45,405 bases of DNA from Nitrospirillum amazonense (GTDB lineage Bacteria; Pseudomonadota; Alphaproteobacteria; Azospirillales; Azospirillaceae), in the NCBI RefSeq assembly GCF_007828045.1, contig NZ_VITN01000035.1, positions 1 to 45,405 of the forward strand, read 5' to 3'. Under the pieces are notes generated by a model. It searched no databases. It was not told where the DNA came from and was given only the letters and a program-made list of their open reading frames with translations. Each line of letters opens with the position of its first letter. Position 1 is the stretch's first letter. Made by a program: the position numbers and the translations under genes. Positions 25,665 to 34,016 of the stretch are shown here, in pieces.

Positions 25665-27221
25665 TCAGCCCTCCCACCAGACGTGTTCCGCGAAGGAATA
25701 GCCCATGAGACCGCCGATGGGGATGGAGCCCAACCCCTTCAGGCGCTGGTCATAGCCGTCCAGCGAACTGATGAAGACGGGAATGCCGACGCCGCAATGG
25801 TCGTGCACCAGCACCTGCATGTCGCCGTACATCTGGCGCCGGCGCGCCTCGTCCCGTTCGCCACGCGCCGCCAGCAGCAATTGGTCGAACTGCTCATTCC
25901 GCCAGCCGGATTCGTTCCACGGCGCGTCCGACTTGTAGAACAGGCTGAACAGCATGTCCGCCGTCGGCCGGGGATTGGTATTGCCGAAGCCCAGCGGGTG
26001 CTTCATCCAGTGGGTAGACCAGTAGCCGTCGGCCGGCACCCGGTTTACCGCCAGGTGCAGGCCCGCCTGGGCGGCGAATTCCTGCAGCATTGAGGCCATG
26101 TCCACCGACCCGTCGGCGGCCGGCGAGGCGTAGACAGGCAGCCGCGCCCCCGCCAGGCCCGCCTTGCGCAGATGGAAGGCCGCGCGATCCGGGTCGTAGG
26201 GTCGCTGTGGCAGATCGGCCAGGTAATAGGGACTGCCGGGCGGGATTGGCTGGTCGTTGGCGATGGTGGCGTAGTTGCGGTACAGCGTGCGGCGGACGAG
26301 GTCGCGGTTGAACAGGTACTTCATGGCCAGCACGAAGTCCGGATCCCGCGAGGGAAGGGCGTCCTGCCGCATGATCAGGTTGGTGTACAGGCCGGATTTG
26401 GTTTCCAGCACGCGGTGGCCGAGCGACGCCTCGATACGGCGGGCGGAGCGGGGATTCACCGCGTTGACCAGGTGGACATCGCCCGACAGCAGGGCGTTGA
26501 CGCGCGACACCTCATCCGGAATGCCGAGCAGCTCGATCCCGTCCAAATAGGGTTTGCCCTCGACCCAATAGTTTTCGTTGCGCACGGCGATGGTGGCGAT
26601 GCCGGGCTGGAAGGAGGTGCAGCGGTAGGGCCCGGTGCCGATGGCTTGGCGGAAGTCGGTGGTACCGTCCTGCACGATCAGGAAGTGCGAGTCCGCCAGG
26701 ATGGCCGGCAGGTCGGCGTTGGGGCCGGTCAGCTCGATCGTCACCTCGTTGGAACCGGAGACGGCGACGCGCCGGAACTGGTCCGCGATGGGCCTGACCT
26801 TGGATGCCGTGGCCGGATCCTGGTGCCGCATCAGGGAATAGACCACGTCCCGCGGTGACAGCGGCTTGCCATCATGAAAGGTCACGCCTTTGCGCAGGAC
26901 GGCCCGCCACAGGGTCCGGTCGTCGCTTTCCAGCGTCTCCGCCAGGGCGGGTTCCGCCGACAGGTCCGCGCGGTACCGCGTCAGGCCGCTGTAGAACATG
27001 TAGTGGCGGGCGTAGTCGGTCGATAGGGCGCCCTTGGCCGGATCCAGCGTGTCGGCCGTTGAGCTGGACATGCCGGCCACGCGGATGCGGCCACCCCGCC
27101 GGGGGGAGGCCGTTTCCTGGCCGGCCCCGAACGCCGGTCCGCCCGCCATCAGACCAGTGGCCAGCATCCCGCCCATGAGGTGCCGCCGCGTGATCAGGGA
27201 TGGGGTCGCGCGGGCCGTCAA
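25665..27221 (-). CDS. Tat-exported peptide-type ABC substrate-binding protein (SBP_bac_5)
   Basis: 518 residues if translation begins at TTG 27221, whose TTGA overlaps the stop of the FAD oxidoreductase gene. This is the only start that keeps the export signal without running into that gene. The signal has a twin-arginine motif (I-T-R-R-H-L-M-G-G) and a short hydrophobic core ending A-F-G-A-G, so export of the folded protein by Tat is likely. The mature protein is a family 5 binding protein: L-D-P-A-K-G, R-K-G-V-T-F-H-D-G-K-P-L, Y-S-L-M-R-H, and G-T-G-P-Y-R-C. It delivers substrate to the two permeases encoded just downstream. In oxidoreductase-ABC operons of this kind the imported compound is usually what the oxidoreductase attacks. 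Confidence 0.88.
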   Translation of the reverse strand: MTARATPSLITRRHLMGGMLATGLMAGGPAFGAGQETASPRRGGRIRVAGMSSSTADTLDPAKGALSTDYARHYMFYSGLTRYRADLSAEPALAETLESDDRTLWRAVLRKGVTFHDGKPLSPRDVVYSLMRHQDPATASKVRPIADQFRRVAVSGSNEVTIELTGPNADLPAILADSHFLIVQDGTTDFRQAIGTGPYRCTSFQPGIATIAVRNENYWVEGKPYLDGIELLGIPDEVSRVNALLSGDVHLVNAVNPRSARRIEASLGHRVLETKSGLYTNLIMRQDALPSRDPDFVLAMKYLFNRDLVRRTLYRNYATIANDQPIPPGSPYYLADLPQRPYDPDRAAFHLRKAGLAGARLPVYASPAADGSVDMASMLQEFAAQAGLHLAVNRVPADGYWSTHWMKHPLGFGNTNPRPTADMLFSLFYKSDAPWNESGWRNEQFDQLLLAARGERDEARRRQMYGDMQVLVHDHCGVGIPVFISSLDGYDQRLKGLGSIPIGGLMGYSFAEHVWWEG

Positions 27222-28516
27222 TGCAGGATGTCCTGGACGCGGTAATAGGCGCCCACCAGCGGCAGGAACCACGGCTTGCCCAGGTGCCCCGGGATGCTGG
27301 GCCAATCCAGGTCCGCCCAGGGGTTGGCCTGTGGGCGCCCCATCATCACCTCGGCCATGCGCTCCCCCATGTAGGTCGCCATCTGCACGCCGTGGCCGCT
27401 GTAGCCCATGGAGTAATACAGGCCGTCATGCTGGCCGGCACGGGGCAGGCGGTCGGCGGTCAGGTCGACCATGCCGCCCCAGCAATAATCGATGCGCGTT
27501 CCCGCCAGTTCGGGGAAGGTCCGGCCCAGCGTCACCTCCAGGATGCGCCCGCTCTTGAGGTCGGACAGGGGATTGGAAACGGCGAACCGCGCCCGCCCGC
27601 CGAAGATCAGGCGGTTGTCGGTGGTGGTCCGGAAATAGTTGCCGATATTCTTGCTGGTGACGTAGTTACGCCGCCTGGGGAACAGCCGGTCCAGCAGCGC
27701 CGGGTCCAGCGGCTGGGTGGCGATGATAAAGCTGCCGACGGAAACGATACGACGGCGGAACCATCGCAGCGGGCCCAGGGGGCCGCCGGTGCCGCCGCCG
27801 CCCGTGGCGATCAGAACCTGGTCGGCGACGATCTCGCCCCGGGGCGTCACCACCCGCCAGCCGCCGCCGGGGCGGCGCAGGATGTCGGTCGCCGGGGTGT
27901 GTTCATGAATGCGGGCGCCCGCGCGGGCGGCGGCGTGGGCCAGTCCCACCCCGAATTTGCCGACGTGCAGCTGGGCGCTGGTCGTCTGGATCAGGCCGCC
28001 GTGGAAGGCGGCGGAGCCGATCTCGTCCCCGATGTGGTCGGGCGTCACCAACGCCACATCGGTGTCGATTTCCGCCCGCAACACGTCATGCGCCCTGGCC
28101 AGCTTCTCGAAATGCTCGGGCTTGGCCGCCAGCTTGAGGCGGCCGGGGCGGCGGAAGTCGCAGTCGATATCATTCTCGCGCGCCAACCGTTCCACCGTGT
28201 CCACGGCCGCGACATGGGCGCGGTAGTAGGCGCCGGCGCGATCCCGGCCCAGCTTGGCGGACAGGGCGGCGTAGTCGTGCGCCAGGCCATTGTTGCAATG
28301 GCCGCCATTGCGTCCCGACGCGGCCCCGATGGCGCGGTCCGCCTCCAGCACGGTGACGGAAACGCCCCGTTGGCTGAGCGCCAGGGCGGCGGAAAGGCCG
28401 GTGAAGCCGGCGCCGATGATGGCGATGTCCGTGCGGCTGTCCAGGCCGCCGTCCGCGCCGCCGGTGAAGGGGGGCGCCGTGTCCAGCCAGTAGGAGCAGG
28501 TCTTGGGTCCGGTCAT
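27218..28516 (-). CDS. FAD-dependent amine/amino-acid oxidoreductase (PuuB/DadA-like)
   Basis: 432 residues from ATG 28516. It opens with S-Y-W-L-D-T-A-P-P-F, a lead-in typical of the gamma-glutamylputrescine oxidase (PuuB) group. The dinucleotide-binding I-I-G-A-G-F-T-G-L-S-A-A-L follows, then E-A-D and the FAD-binding G-A-A-S-G-R-N-G-G-H. The C-terminus has the second FAD contact, Y-S-M-G-Y-S-G-H-G-V. The family oxidises secondary or primary amines and D-amino acids, giving an aldehyde or keto acid. It leads the import segment: its stop overlaps the binding-protein start. PuuB-like activity on a blocked polyamine is an attractive reading, but glycine-, sarcosine- or opine-type substrates are equally possible from sequence. 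Confidence 0.9.
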   Translation of the reverse strand: MTGPKTCSYWLDTAPPFTGGADGGLDSRTDIAIIGAGFTGLSAALALSQRGVSVTVLEADRAIGAASGRNGGHCNNGLAHDYAALSAKLGRDRAGAYYRAHVAAVDTVERLARENDIDCDFRRPGRLKLAAKPEHFEKLARAHDVLRAEIDTDVALVTPDHIGDEIGSAAFHGGLIQTTSAQLHVGKFGVGLAHAAARAGARIHEHTPATDILRRPGGGWRVVTPRGEIVADQVLIATGGGGTGGPLGPLRWFRRRIVSVGSFIIATQPLDPALLDRLFPRRRNYVTSKNIGNYFRTTTDNRLIFGGRARFAVSNPLSDLKSGRILEVTLGRTFPELAGTRIDYCWGGMVDLTADRLPRAGQHDGLYYSMGYSGHGVQMATYMGERMAEVMMGRPQANPWADLDWPSIPGHLGKPWFLPLVGAYYRVQDILH

Positions 28517-28857
28517 GGAAGTCAGGGCCCGATGAGAGCGGTCACCAGGGCGCCGTGGCGGTCGATGGTGACGTTTGGGGGCCGGAACGCGATCATGCGA
28601 CGTCTTTCCTTTTGGGATGCCATGATTTGGCTGTTCGGCTCCGGCGCGGGCCCAGGCGGAGGGAAGCGCCCGGCCTTGCCGGCCAGCACCGCTTTCCACA
28701 TTTCATGCGCACCCTGTCCGGTGACCATTCTTGTGAACCCATTAGGCCACAGGCCGATCAAAACATGTCCTTAAACTGCCCCGGGCCGGCGCAGGATTCC
28801 GCCTTTTGCCCATCGCATTCAGCATAGTTTGCTGCGACGCGGGAAAGGCCACCGGCG
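28517..28857. other. Upstream region of the oxidoreductase-ABC operon
   Basis: 341 bases between ghrA and the FAD oxidoreductase. Apart from the doubtful leader ORF it should hold the operon promoter. A TATGCT that could serve as a -10 lies on the minus strand near 28823-28828, but no good -35 partner is seen. No terminator for ghrA is evident. Confidence 0.4.
28522..28761 (-). CDS. Possible small leader ORF before the FAD oxidoreductase
   Basis: Up to 79 codons from TTG 28761, which has AAGGA about 6 bases upstream. An alternative is a 24-codon ORF from ATG 28596, which has its own AAGGA about 10 bases upstream. Both end at 28522, only five bases before the oxidoreductase ATG. I recognise no family. 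Third-codon-position G+C is about 76%, below that of neighbouring genes, so the long version may be partly or wholly non-coding. It could be a leader peptide tuning translation of the operon, or chance. Confidence 0.3.
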   Translation of the reverse strand: MIGLWPNGFTRMVTGQGAHEMWKAVLAGKAGRFPPPGPAPEPNSQIMASQKERRRMIAFRPPNVTIDRHGALVTALIGP

Positions 28858-29784
28858 TTAATATCCGAGATCGCGCCGGATCAGGCCCTGCATGGCAATG
28901 CCGGCTTGATGACGCCGGATATTGTCAAGGAGGGCCTGACCGCCGATATCGGCCGTGGTCATGCTGGCGACGTGCGGTGTCAGGAGAATCTTGGGATGGC
29001 GCCAGAAGGGATGGGCGGCGGGCGGTGGTTCGCTGTTCAGCACATCCAGCACGGCACCGGCCAGCCGGCCGCCATCCAGGGCATCCAGCAAGTCGCTTTC
29101 GATCAGGTGTCCGCCCCGGCCGGCGTTGACCAGCCCCGCACCGGCGGGCAGCCGGTCGAAGGTCTCGCGGCATAATATGCCACGCGTCCCCGGCGTCAGC
29201 GGCAGCAGGCAGATCAGGATGTCGCATCGCGCCAGGAAGTCCGGCAACTGCTCGCGTCCGGCGTAGCAATCCACGCCGGCAATGGCGTGCGGGGTTCGGC
29301 TCCACCCCAGCAAGGGGAAGCCGAAGGCGCCCAGCCGGGCCAGGACCGCTTGCCCCAGCACACCCAGGCCCATGACGCCCACCCGCCGCTTGGCCGGCGG
29401 CACCAGGCGGGCCGGTTGCCATCGCCCTTGGCGCTGGTCGCTGATGTAGTCGATGACCCGGCGGTGCAGGGCCAAGGTCGCGAATACCGCGTATTCGACC
29501 ATGCCTTCGGTCAGGCCGGCCTCAATCATGCGCACCACGGCGACGGACGGCGGCACCTGCGACAGGTCAAGCTGATCGACGCCGGCGCCGATGGAGAATA
29601 GAACCTCCAGGTTGGGCAAGGCCGCAAAGATGTCGGCGGTGGGCGCCCAGGCTGCGAGATAGCGGATGGCCGCCGGATCCCCCATCTCCGGCCAAAGATG
29701 GAAGCCGATGTCGGGGGCCTGGTCCGCGAACAGGGCCTGCCAGGCGCGGCCACGCTCGGGCTCGGACTTATAGAGGACGCTCAT
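28858..29784 (-). CDS. ghrA: Glyoxylate/hydroxypyruvate reductase A-type 2-hydroxyacid dehydrogenase
   Basis: 308 residues from ATG 29784, which overlaps the PepSY stop (ATGA). D-isomer 2-hydroxyacid dehydrogenase fold: the nucleotide loop is G-V-M-G-L-G-V-L-G-Q, the catalytic Arg is in V-N-A-G-R-G-G-H-L, the Glu in N-S-E-P-P-P, and the His in L-T-P-H-V-A-S-M-T. Length and the early W-P-E-M-G-D-P and S-I-G-A-G-V-D-Q-L match the GhrA subfamily, which reduces glyoxylate and hydroxypyruvate with NADPH. It is oddly placed in an iron-uptake-like unit. A metabolic link to glyoxylate from the flanking amine or amino-acid oxidation clusters is possible, but only inferred. Confidence 0.88.
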   Translation of the reverse strand: MSVLYKSEPERGRAWQALFADQAPDIGFHLWPEMGDPAAIRYLAAWAPTADIFAALPNLEVLFSIGAGVDQLDLSQVPPSVAVVRMIEAGLTEGMVEYAVFATLALHRRVIDYISDQRQGRWQPARLVPPAKRRVGVMGLGVLGQAVLARLGAFGFPLLGWSRTPHAIAGVDCYAGREQLPDFLARCDILICLLPLTPGTRGILCRETFDRLPAGAGLVNAGRGGHLIESDLLDALDGGRLAGAVLDVLNSEPPPAAHPFWRHPKILLTPHVASMTTADIGGQALLDNIRRHQAGIAMQGLIRRDLGY

Positions 29785-30887
29785 GACCGCACCTTCGGGA
29801 TGGCGGTGACAGGGGATGGCGCGCCGGCCAGGCGGCGCCGGCGGTTGCGGGCCTTCACCAGCGCCAGGTGCAGCCACATGGCGGGACCGGTGATCGCCAG
29901 CATCGCCAACGACAGGCCGGCGAACAAGGCCAGCCCCAGTCCGGTGGCGCCCGCGATCCCGCCCGTATGGATGGGCAGGGCGATCACCCAGGCGTCGGTA
30001 TTCCGGTCAGCGGGCACGGACAGGGTCTCGTGCCCGGATATCAAGTCGATGGTCACCTGGTGCACCGCCAGGGGGCCGTACTCCGGCGCCCGGAGGTACA
30101 CACCCAGAAGGGTGGCGCCCTGTGACCGCAGATCGCGGACGGCGTGCCCGGGGAAACGCGCACGGGCCAGCGTCAGCGCCCCATCCCAATCGCTCATCGT
30201 CGCAAGGGGCGCCGTGGGCGATGGGGATGGGGCGGCCAGCACCATGGGTACCGCCAGGGTCAAGCCCGTCAGTGCGCTGATGGCGATGACCACGGCCGCG
30301 ACCGCGCCCAGGATGCGATGGCCCTGCCGCAGGATCATGCGTGCCGGTTGGCCCCGCTGGATGGTCAGGCTTTGGCGCCAGCGCCCGGGGCGGGGCCACC
30401 AGTGGGCGAGGCCCGCCAGCGTCAACACCAGGATGGTGAGACCAACCAGGACGATGGCGGCCGTGCCCGGCCGGCCCGTCAGCATCTGGTCGTGCAGCCG
30501 GAGTAACGCGATGGCTGGGAAACGCCAGATGGACCCGTCCCTCAAAATTTCGGCCGACGCGGGGTCCAGCGCGACATAGCGGGTGCTGCCATCGGGGTCG
30601 GTCAAATGGGCCAGGTAGGGGGCATCCGCCTGGCTGGGGAAGTCCAGCCGGCGCAAGGTGGCGTTGGGATGCGCGGCGGCGAGAACCGCCTGCAGGCGTC
30701 TCAGCCGCACGGTGTCGGCGGCGGCACCATGGGTGGTTTGAGAGAGTGGCTGTTTTGTGTCCAGGCCTCGGCCCGGGGTATCCTGGAACAGCAGCAGGAC
30801 ACCTGACGCCGCCTGGATCAGGATGAAAACCGCTGCCACCAGGCCGCAATATTTATGCAGGTGATAAAGGGCGCGCTTGGTGATCAT
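29781..30887 (-). CDS. PepSY-domain inner-membrane protein (siderophore-reductase type)
   Basis: 368 residues. It has four membrane helices in the PepSY_TM pattern: an N-terminal H-K-Y-C-G-L-V-A-A-V-F helix, a pair around residues 140-220 with W-W-P-R, and a C-terminal helix pair before a basic tail. Periplasmic PepSY regions lie between (Y-V-A-L-D-P-A-S-A-E-I-L). Such proteins, next to TonB receptor genes, are implicated in reducing or releasing iron from siderophores in the periplasm. The gene is 122 bases after the receptor gene, with an 11-base-stem hairpin between, so it may be expressed at a lower level. AAGGA precedes ATG 30887. Confidence 0.85.
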   Translation of the reverse strand: MITKRALYHLHKYCGLVAAVFILIQAASGVLLLFQDTPGRGLDTKQPLSQTTHGAAADTVRLRRLQAVLAAAHPNATLRRLDFPSQADAPYLAHLTDPDGSTRYVALDPASAEILRDGSIWRFPAIALLRLHDQMLTGRPGTAAIVLVGLTILVLTLAGLAHWWPRPGRWRQSLTIQRGQPARMILRQGHRILGAVAAVVIAISALTGLTLAVPMVLAAPSPSPTAPLATMSDWDGALTLARARFPGHAVRDLRSQGATLLGVYLRAPEYGPLAVHQVTIDLISGHETLSVPADRNTDAWVIALPIHTGGIAGATGLGLALFAGLSLAMLAITGPAMWLHLALVKARNRRRRLAGAPSPVTAIPKVRS

Positions 30888-30975
30888 AAGGTCCTTCGGG
30901 CCCCAAGGCGGCCACTGAGGGTGACGCGGGCGCGCCGGGAAGGTCGCGGAATGGCGGCAGGAGCCGCCTGGTCGA

Positions 30976-31000
30976 GCCCTATCCCCGCCGGGGATAGGGC
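30976..31000 (-). terminator. 11-base-stem hairpin after the TonB receptor gene
   Basis: Perfect arms GCCCTATCCCC (30976-30986) and GGGGATAGGGC (30990-31000) around a 3-base loop, starting 9 bases past the receptor stop. No U-tract follows. It may terminate part of the transcript, or protect the receptor mRNA so that receptor exceeds the downstream PepSY and GhrA proteins. Confidence 0.6.
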
Positions 31001-31009
31001 GTCCTCGGG

Positions 31010-33166
31010 TCAGAACTTATAGCGGACCCGTGCCTTGAACGTGCGTGGCGCGCCAGGCTGCACCCACAGCGCGGCGTAGCTATTCGCGTACCACGTTTCA
31101 TCGAACAGATTGTTGATTTCGCCGCTCAACTCGATGTCGTCCGTCAGATGGACCGACCCCATCAACCGCACCAGCGTGTAGGCGGGCAGGGTGAAGGTCG
31201 TGCCGGTCTCCCCCAGCCGCTTGTCAACGTAGTTGACCCCGATGCCCACGTTGGCGGGCCTTTCCATCACGGAGAAGTCCTTGAACAGGATCAGGTTGCC
31301 GCTCAGTTCCGGAATGTTGATCAGTGGATCGCCCACGGCCACGACCTTGCCGAAGTCGGGGTCGAGAACCGATGACGTCGAATAGGCATCGACATAGGCG
31401 AAGCTGCCCAGCAACCGGAAATCATAGGGCAGCTTGGCACTCACGTCGAACTCGACACCTTTGCTTTCCGCGGTGCCGATGGCGATCACATAGCCCGAGT
31501 GCACGGGATCGGCCGTGATGATGTTGTCCTTGCTCATCTTGAACAGGGCGATGGAACTGGTAATCCCCTGGTCCGGCGACACGTATTTGGCGCCGATCTC
31601 GTACGATTCCGTTCTTTCGGGCGCGAAGGGTGTTCCGTAGTAATCCTGCCCGGTATTCGCGCGGAACCCCTGCCCGTAGCTGAAATAGACCGAGATCGAC
31701 TTGGTCGGCTCATAGACGATGCCGGCCTGCGGGCTGAAGGAATCCGGGTTCTGCCGGGCCGTCACATGCGCCGCGCGGTCGAGGATCGACTGGGAAAAGT
31801 CGTCGTAGCGCGCACCTACACGCAGCTTGATGCTGTCGGTGACATCGATCTGATCCTGCACGTAGGTGCCGGTGGTCTTGTCCTGCTCATACTGATTGAA
31901 GACCAGGCCGGTCGTGGCGGGCAGCAAGCCCGCCGGCGTGTAGACGGGGTTGTAGATGTCGATCGCGTTCTGCTGGGCGAATGTCGGATGTGTCGACAGC
32001 GCGGGTGGCCGTGACCGCGTCTGGAAGTTGTTGAATTTGAAGTCGTCGTAGTCGGCGCCCACCAGCACGTGGTGGGTGATGCCGAAGGTGTCGAACTGCC
32101 CGTTGATTTCACCACGCAGCACCAGATCCTCGGTGTCGTAGGTGGTGTAACGGCGCTGCCGGGAGAGCGTGCGGCCATCGGTGAAGAAGGGCTGGCGGGA
32201 TGCGACCAGTTCCGGCGTCTCACCATAGCCGGTGAGGTCGGTGGTGCGATAGCCCGCCCCCAGCAAGACCCCCCACTTGTCGCTGAAGTCATGCTGCAAT
32301 TGCAGTTGATGGCCGTAGTCGTTGGTCTTGGTCGGCCCGTCGGCCGGCTCGCCCAGGAAACGGGAAATGGGAATGACGCCAAGTTTGCCGTTGACCGCCA
32401 CGACACCCCGGTCGAACGGGACCTCCTGATGGGTGTACGCGAACTGGTAGGAGACGCTGGTGGTGTCGTTGAGGAACCATAGGACCGAGGGCGATACGGT
32501 TTCCTTTCTGGCGTGGACCGTGTCACGGAAGCTGTCCTCGTCCTCGAAGGCGCCGTTCATACGGACGGCCAGCCGCTTGCTGAGCGGGGTGGTGTAGTCC
32601 GCCTCCCCTCGGAAATGGCTATAGCTTCCGCCTTCGAGCATGACGCTGCCCTCCGGCGTGAACTGCGGCTGCTTCGTGATGATGTTGACGGTGCCGCCCG
32701 GCTCGCCACGGCCGAACAGGGCGGAGGTCGGGCCCTTCAAGACATCGATCCGCTCCACGCCGGAGACATCCCGGGTCCCGCCGAATCCGCGACCATAGTT
32801 GAAACCGTTGACGAGGAAGCCGCTGGGGACGTTGATATCGCCGGCGAAACCGCGAACGGCGAAGCCGTCCCACAGGCCGCCATAGCTGTTCTGTCGGGCC
32901 ACGCCGCTGACCAGGTCCAGCGCGTCGGCAAGGCGGGTGATGCCAACTTCCTGCAACGTGGCGCCGCTCAACGTCTGAACGTTTTGCGGCACGTCCTTGG
33001 CCGGCACGGTGCCGACATATTGCTGCTTCTGCGCCGTGACCGTGATTTCGTCAAGGGTATCGCCGATGGCCGGCGCCGGGTCTTCCGCGGCGCGGGCCAC
33101 GGGCTGAAGCATCAGATAAGCCGCGGTCGCGGCACAAAAGAATCGAAAACCGGAATGGCCCTTCAT
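31010..33166 (-). CDS. TonB-dependent siderophore-type outer-membrane receptor
   Basis: 718 residues. A signal peptide (about 1-26, ending A-R-A) is followed by a TonB-box-like D-E-I-T-V-T-A-Q. The plug domain has F-A-V-R-G-F, V-L-K-G-P-T-S-A-L-F-G-R-G-E-P-G-G and V-N-I-I-T-K-Q-P. The rest is a 22-strand barrel ending R-V-R-Y-K-F with the terminal Phe needed for insertion. Sequence features place it in the FhuA/FpvA/FoxA siderophore group; the ligand is unknown. ATG 33166 has AGGGGG 9 bases upstream. With the PepSY protein it makes a small iron-acquisition unit. I searched the 264-base upstream region by eye for a Fur box and found no convincing one, so another metal or a sigma/anti-sigma system elsewhere may control it. 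Confidence 0.94.
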   Translation of the reverse strand: MKGHSGFRFFCAATAAYLMLQPVARAAEDPAPAIGDTLDEITVTAQKQQYVGTVPAKDVPQNVQTLSGATLQEVGITRLADALDLVSGVARQNSYGGLWDGFAVRGFAGDINVPSGFLVNGFNYGRGFGGTRDVSGVERIDVLKGPTSALFGRGEPGGTVNIITKQPQFTPEGSVMLEGGSYSHFRGEADYTTPLSKRLAVRMNGAFEDEDSFRDTVHARKETVSPSVLWFLNDTTSVSYQFAYTHQEVPFDRGVVAVNGKLGVIPISRFLGEPADGPTKTNDYGHQLQLQHDFSDKWGVLLGAGYRTTDLTGYGETPELVASRQPFFTDGRTLSRQRRYTTYDTEDLVLRGEINGQFDTFGITHHVLVGADYDDFKFNNFQTRSRPPALSTHPTFAQQNAIDIYNPVYTPAGLLPATTGLVFNQYEQDKTTGTYVQDQIDVTDSIKLRVGARYDDFSQSILDRAAHVTARQNPDSFSPQAGIVYEPTKSISVYFSYGQGFRANTGQDYYGTPFAPERTESYEIGAKYVSPDQGITSSIALFKMSKDNIITADPVHSGYVIAIGTAESKGVEFDVSAKLPYDFRLLGSFAYVDAYSTSSVLDPDFGKVVAVGDPLINIPELSGNLILFKDFSVMERPANVGIGVNYVDKRLGETGTTFTLPAYTLVRLMGSVHLTDDIELSGEINNLFDETWYANSYAALWVQPGAPRTFKARVRYKF

Positions 33167-33400
33167 TTTTCTCGCCCCCTGTTCTGATTTTAATGTGAAG
33201 GCTCCCTAAGGATTCTTTTTTTGTAAAATCTTCTCCGTCGCGACGAGCGCGCGCCGCGGTGGAAGACAGTCCGGAGATTGGACCCAACTTTCGCCCGTTT
33301 TATTAGGAATGATGGTGCCTGATCTTTTGGGAATCTTTGTTCGAAGGCCAGGCCATTTTCAGGGGGAAATATTGCGGCATCTTGCCAAACGGATGAATCT

Positions 33401-33420
33401 GCCGGCCGCCGATGGCCGGC
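33401..33420 (-). terminator. GC hairpin closing the metal-handling operon
   Basis: Arms GCCGGCC (33401-33407) and GGCCGGC (33414-33420) with a 6-base loop, beginning 10 bases after the stop at 33431. No U-tract follows. The AT-rich stretch further left (about 33205-33230) lies in the presumed promoter zone of the TonB receptor. Confidence 0.45.
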
Positions 33421-33430
33421 GTTATCACAC

Positions 33431-34015
33431 CTATTCGGCGTGGGGCCTGAACAAATCCCCATAAAATCCGGTGGTCTTCACCGTCACCGTGATGGGGACA
33501 TCGCTGCGGTTATGCCAATACCAGCCGTGCGTGCCCTCGAAGGGCGCGGTCAGGTCGCCCTGGGCGGCCGAAACCTCTTTTTCCTTCCAATAGCTGGTGA
33601 ACGCGTCACCAGCGTTCACCCGTTCGCCATGCATGTCCACCTTCACGGGCGCGCTCGCTTCCCAGCGGAAAATGAAATGGTCGCCTTCCCGCATGTGGGC
33701 CTTGATCTCGGCGCCGGTATGGGGCGCCAGGGTCAGGGTCATTTCATCGCTGCGCAGGGCGGTCGTCTTTTCGATCATGGCCCGGTTGGGAATGGGAATG
33801 GCGGTCGGCGCCTGGGGCGGGGCCGTCACCTCCTTCTCAGCCTGGCCCATCCGGGTCAGGCCGATGGCGGAACCGATCCCGGTCAGGTCGATGCCGCGTT
33901 CGGCCGGCAGTACGAACAGGGTCAGGATCAGGGCCGCGGCCACGCCCGCCCCCGCCGTCGCCTTGGTCAGGGTGCGGGGGGCGACCACGTATTGGTCCAT
34001 GGAAGGGCTCGCCAT
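33431..34015 (-). CDS. Single-pass membrane-anchored periplasmic protein
   Basis: 194 residues. One hydrophobic segment (about 19-36, A-G-A-G-V-A-A-A-L-I-L-T-L-F-V-L-P) follows a short cytoplasmic start. Then come a Pro-rich linker (about 62-78) and a periplasmic beta-rich domain (about 80-194) with R-E-G-D-H-F-I-F-R-W-E, K-V-D-M-H-G-E and G-T-H-G-W-Y-W-H-N-R-S. The domain looks like a small beta-sandwich rich in His and Trp. Similar 'transmembrane anchor' proteins occur beside HupE/UreJ genes in metal loci; their function is undescribed as far as I know. AAGGAG lies 7 bases before ATG 34015. The start is one base from the HupE stop, so the two are coupled. Confidence 0.7.
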   Translation of the reverse strand: MASPSMDQYVVAPRTLTKATAGAGVAAALILTLFVLPAERGIDLTGIGSAIGLTRMGQAEKEVTAPPQAPTAIPIPNRAMIEKTTALRSDEMTLTLAPHTGAEIKAHMREGDHFIFRWEASAPVKVDMHGERVNAGDAFTSYWKEKEVSAAQGDLTAPFEGTHGWYWHNRSDVPITVTVKTTGFYGDLFRPHAE

Positions 34016-34016
34016 G

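Noticed and set aside
33167-33430. Fur box upstream of the TonB-dependent receptor
   Set aside because: The region is AT-richer, but I could not align any 19-base stretch convincingly with the Fur consensus.
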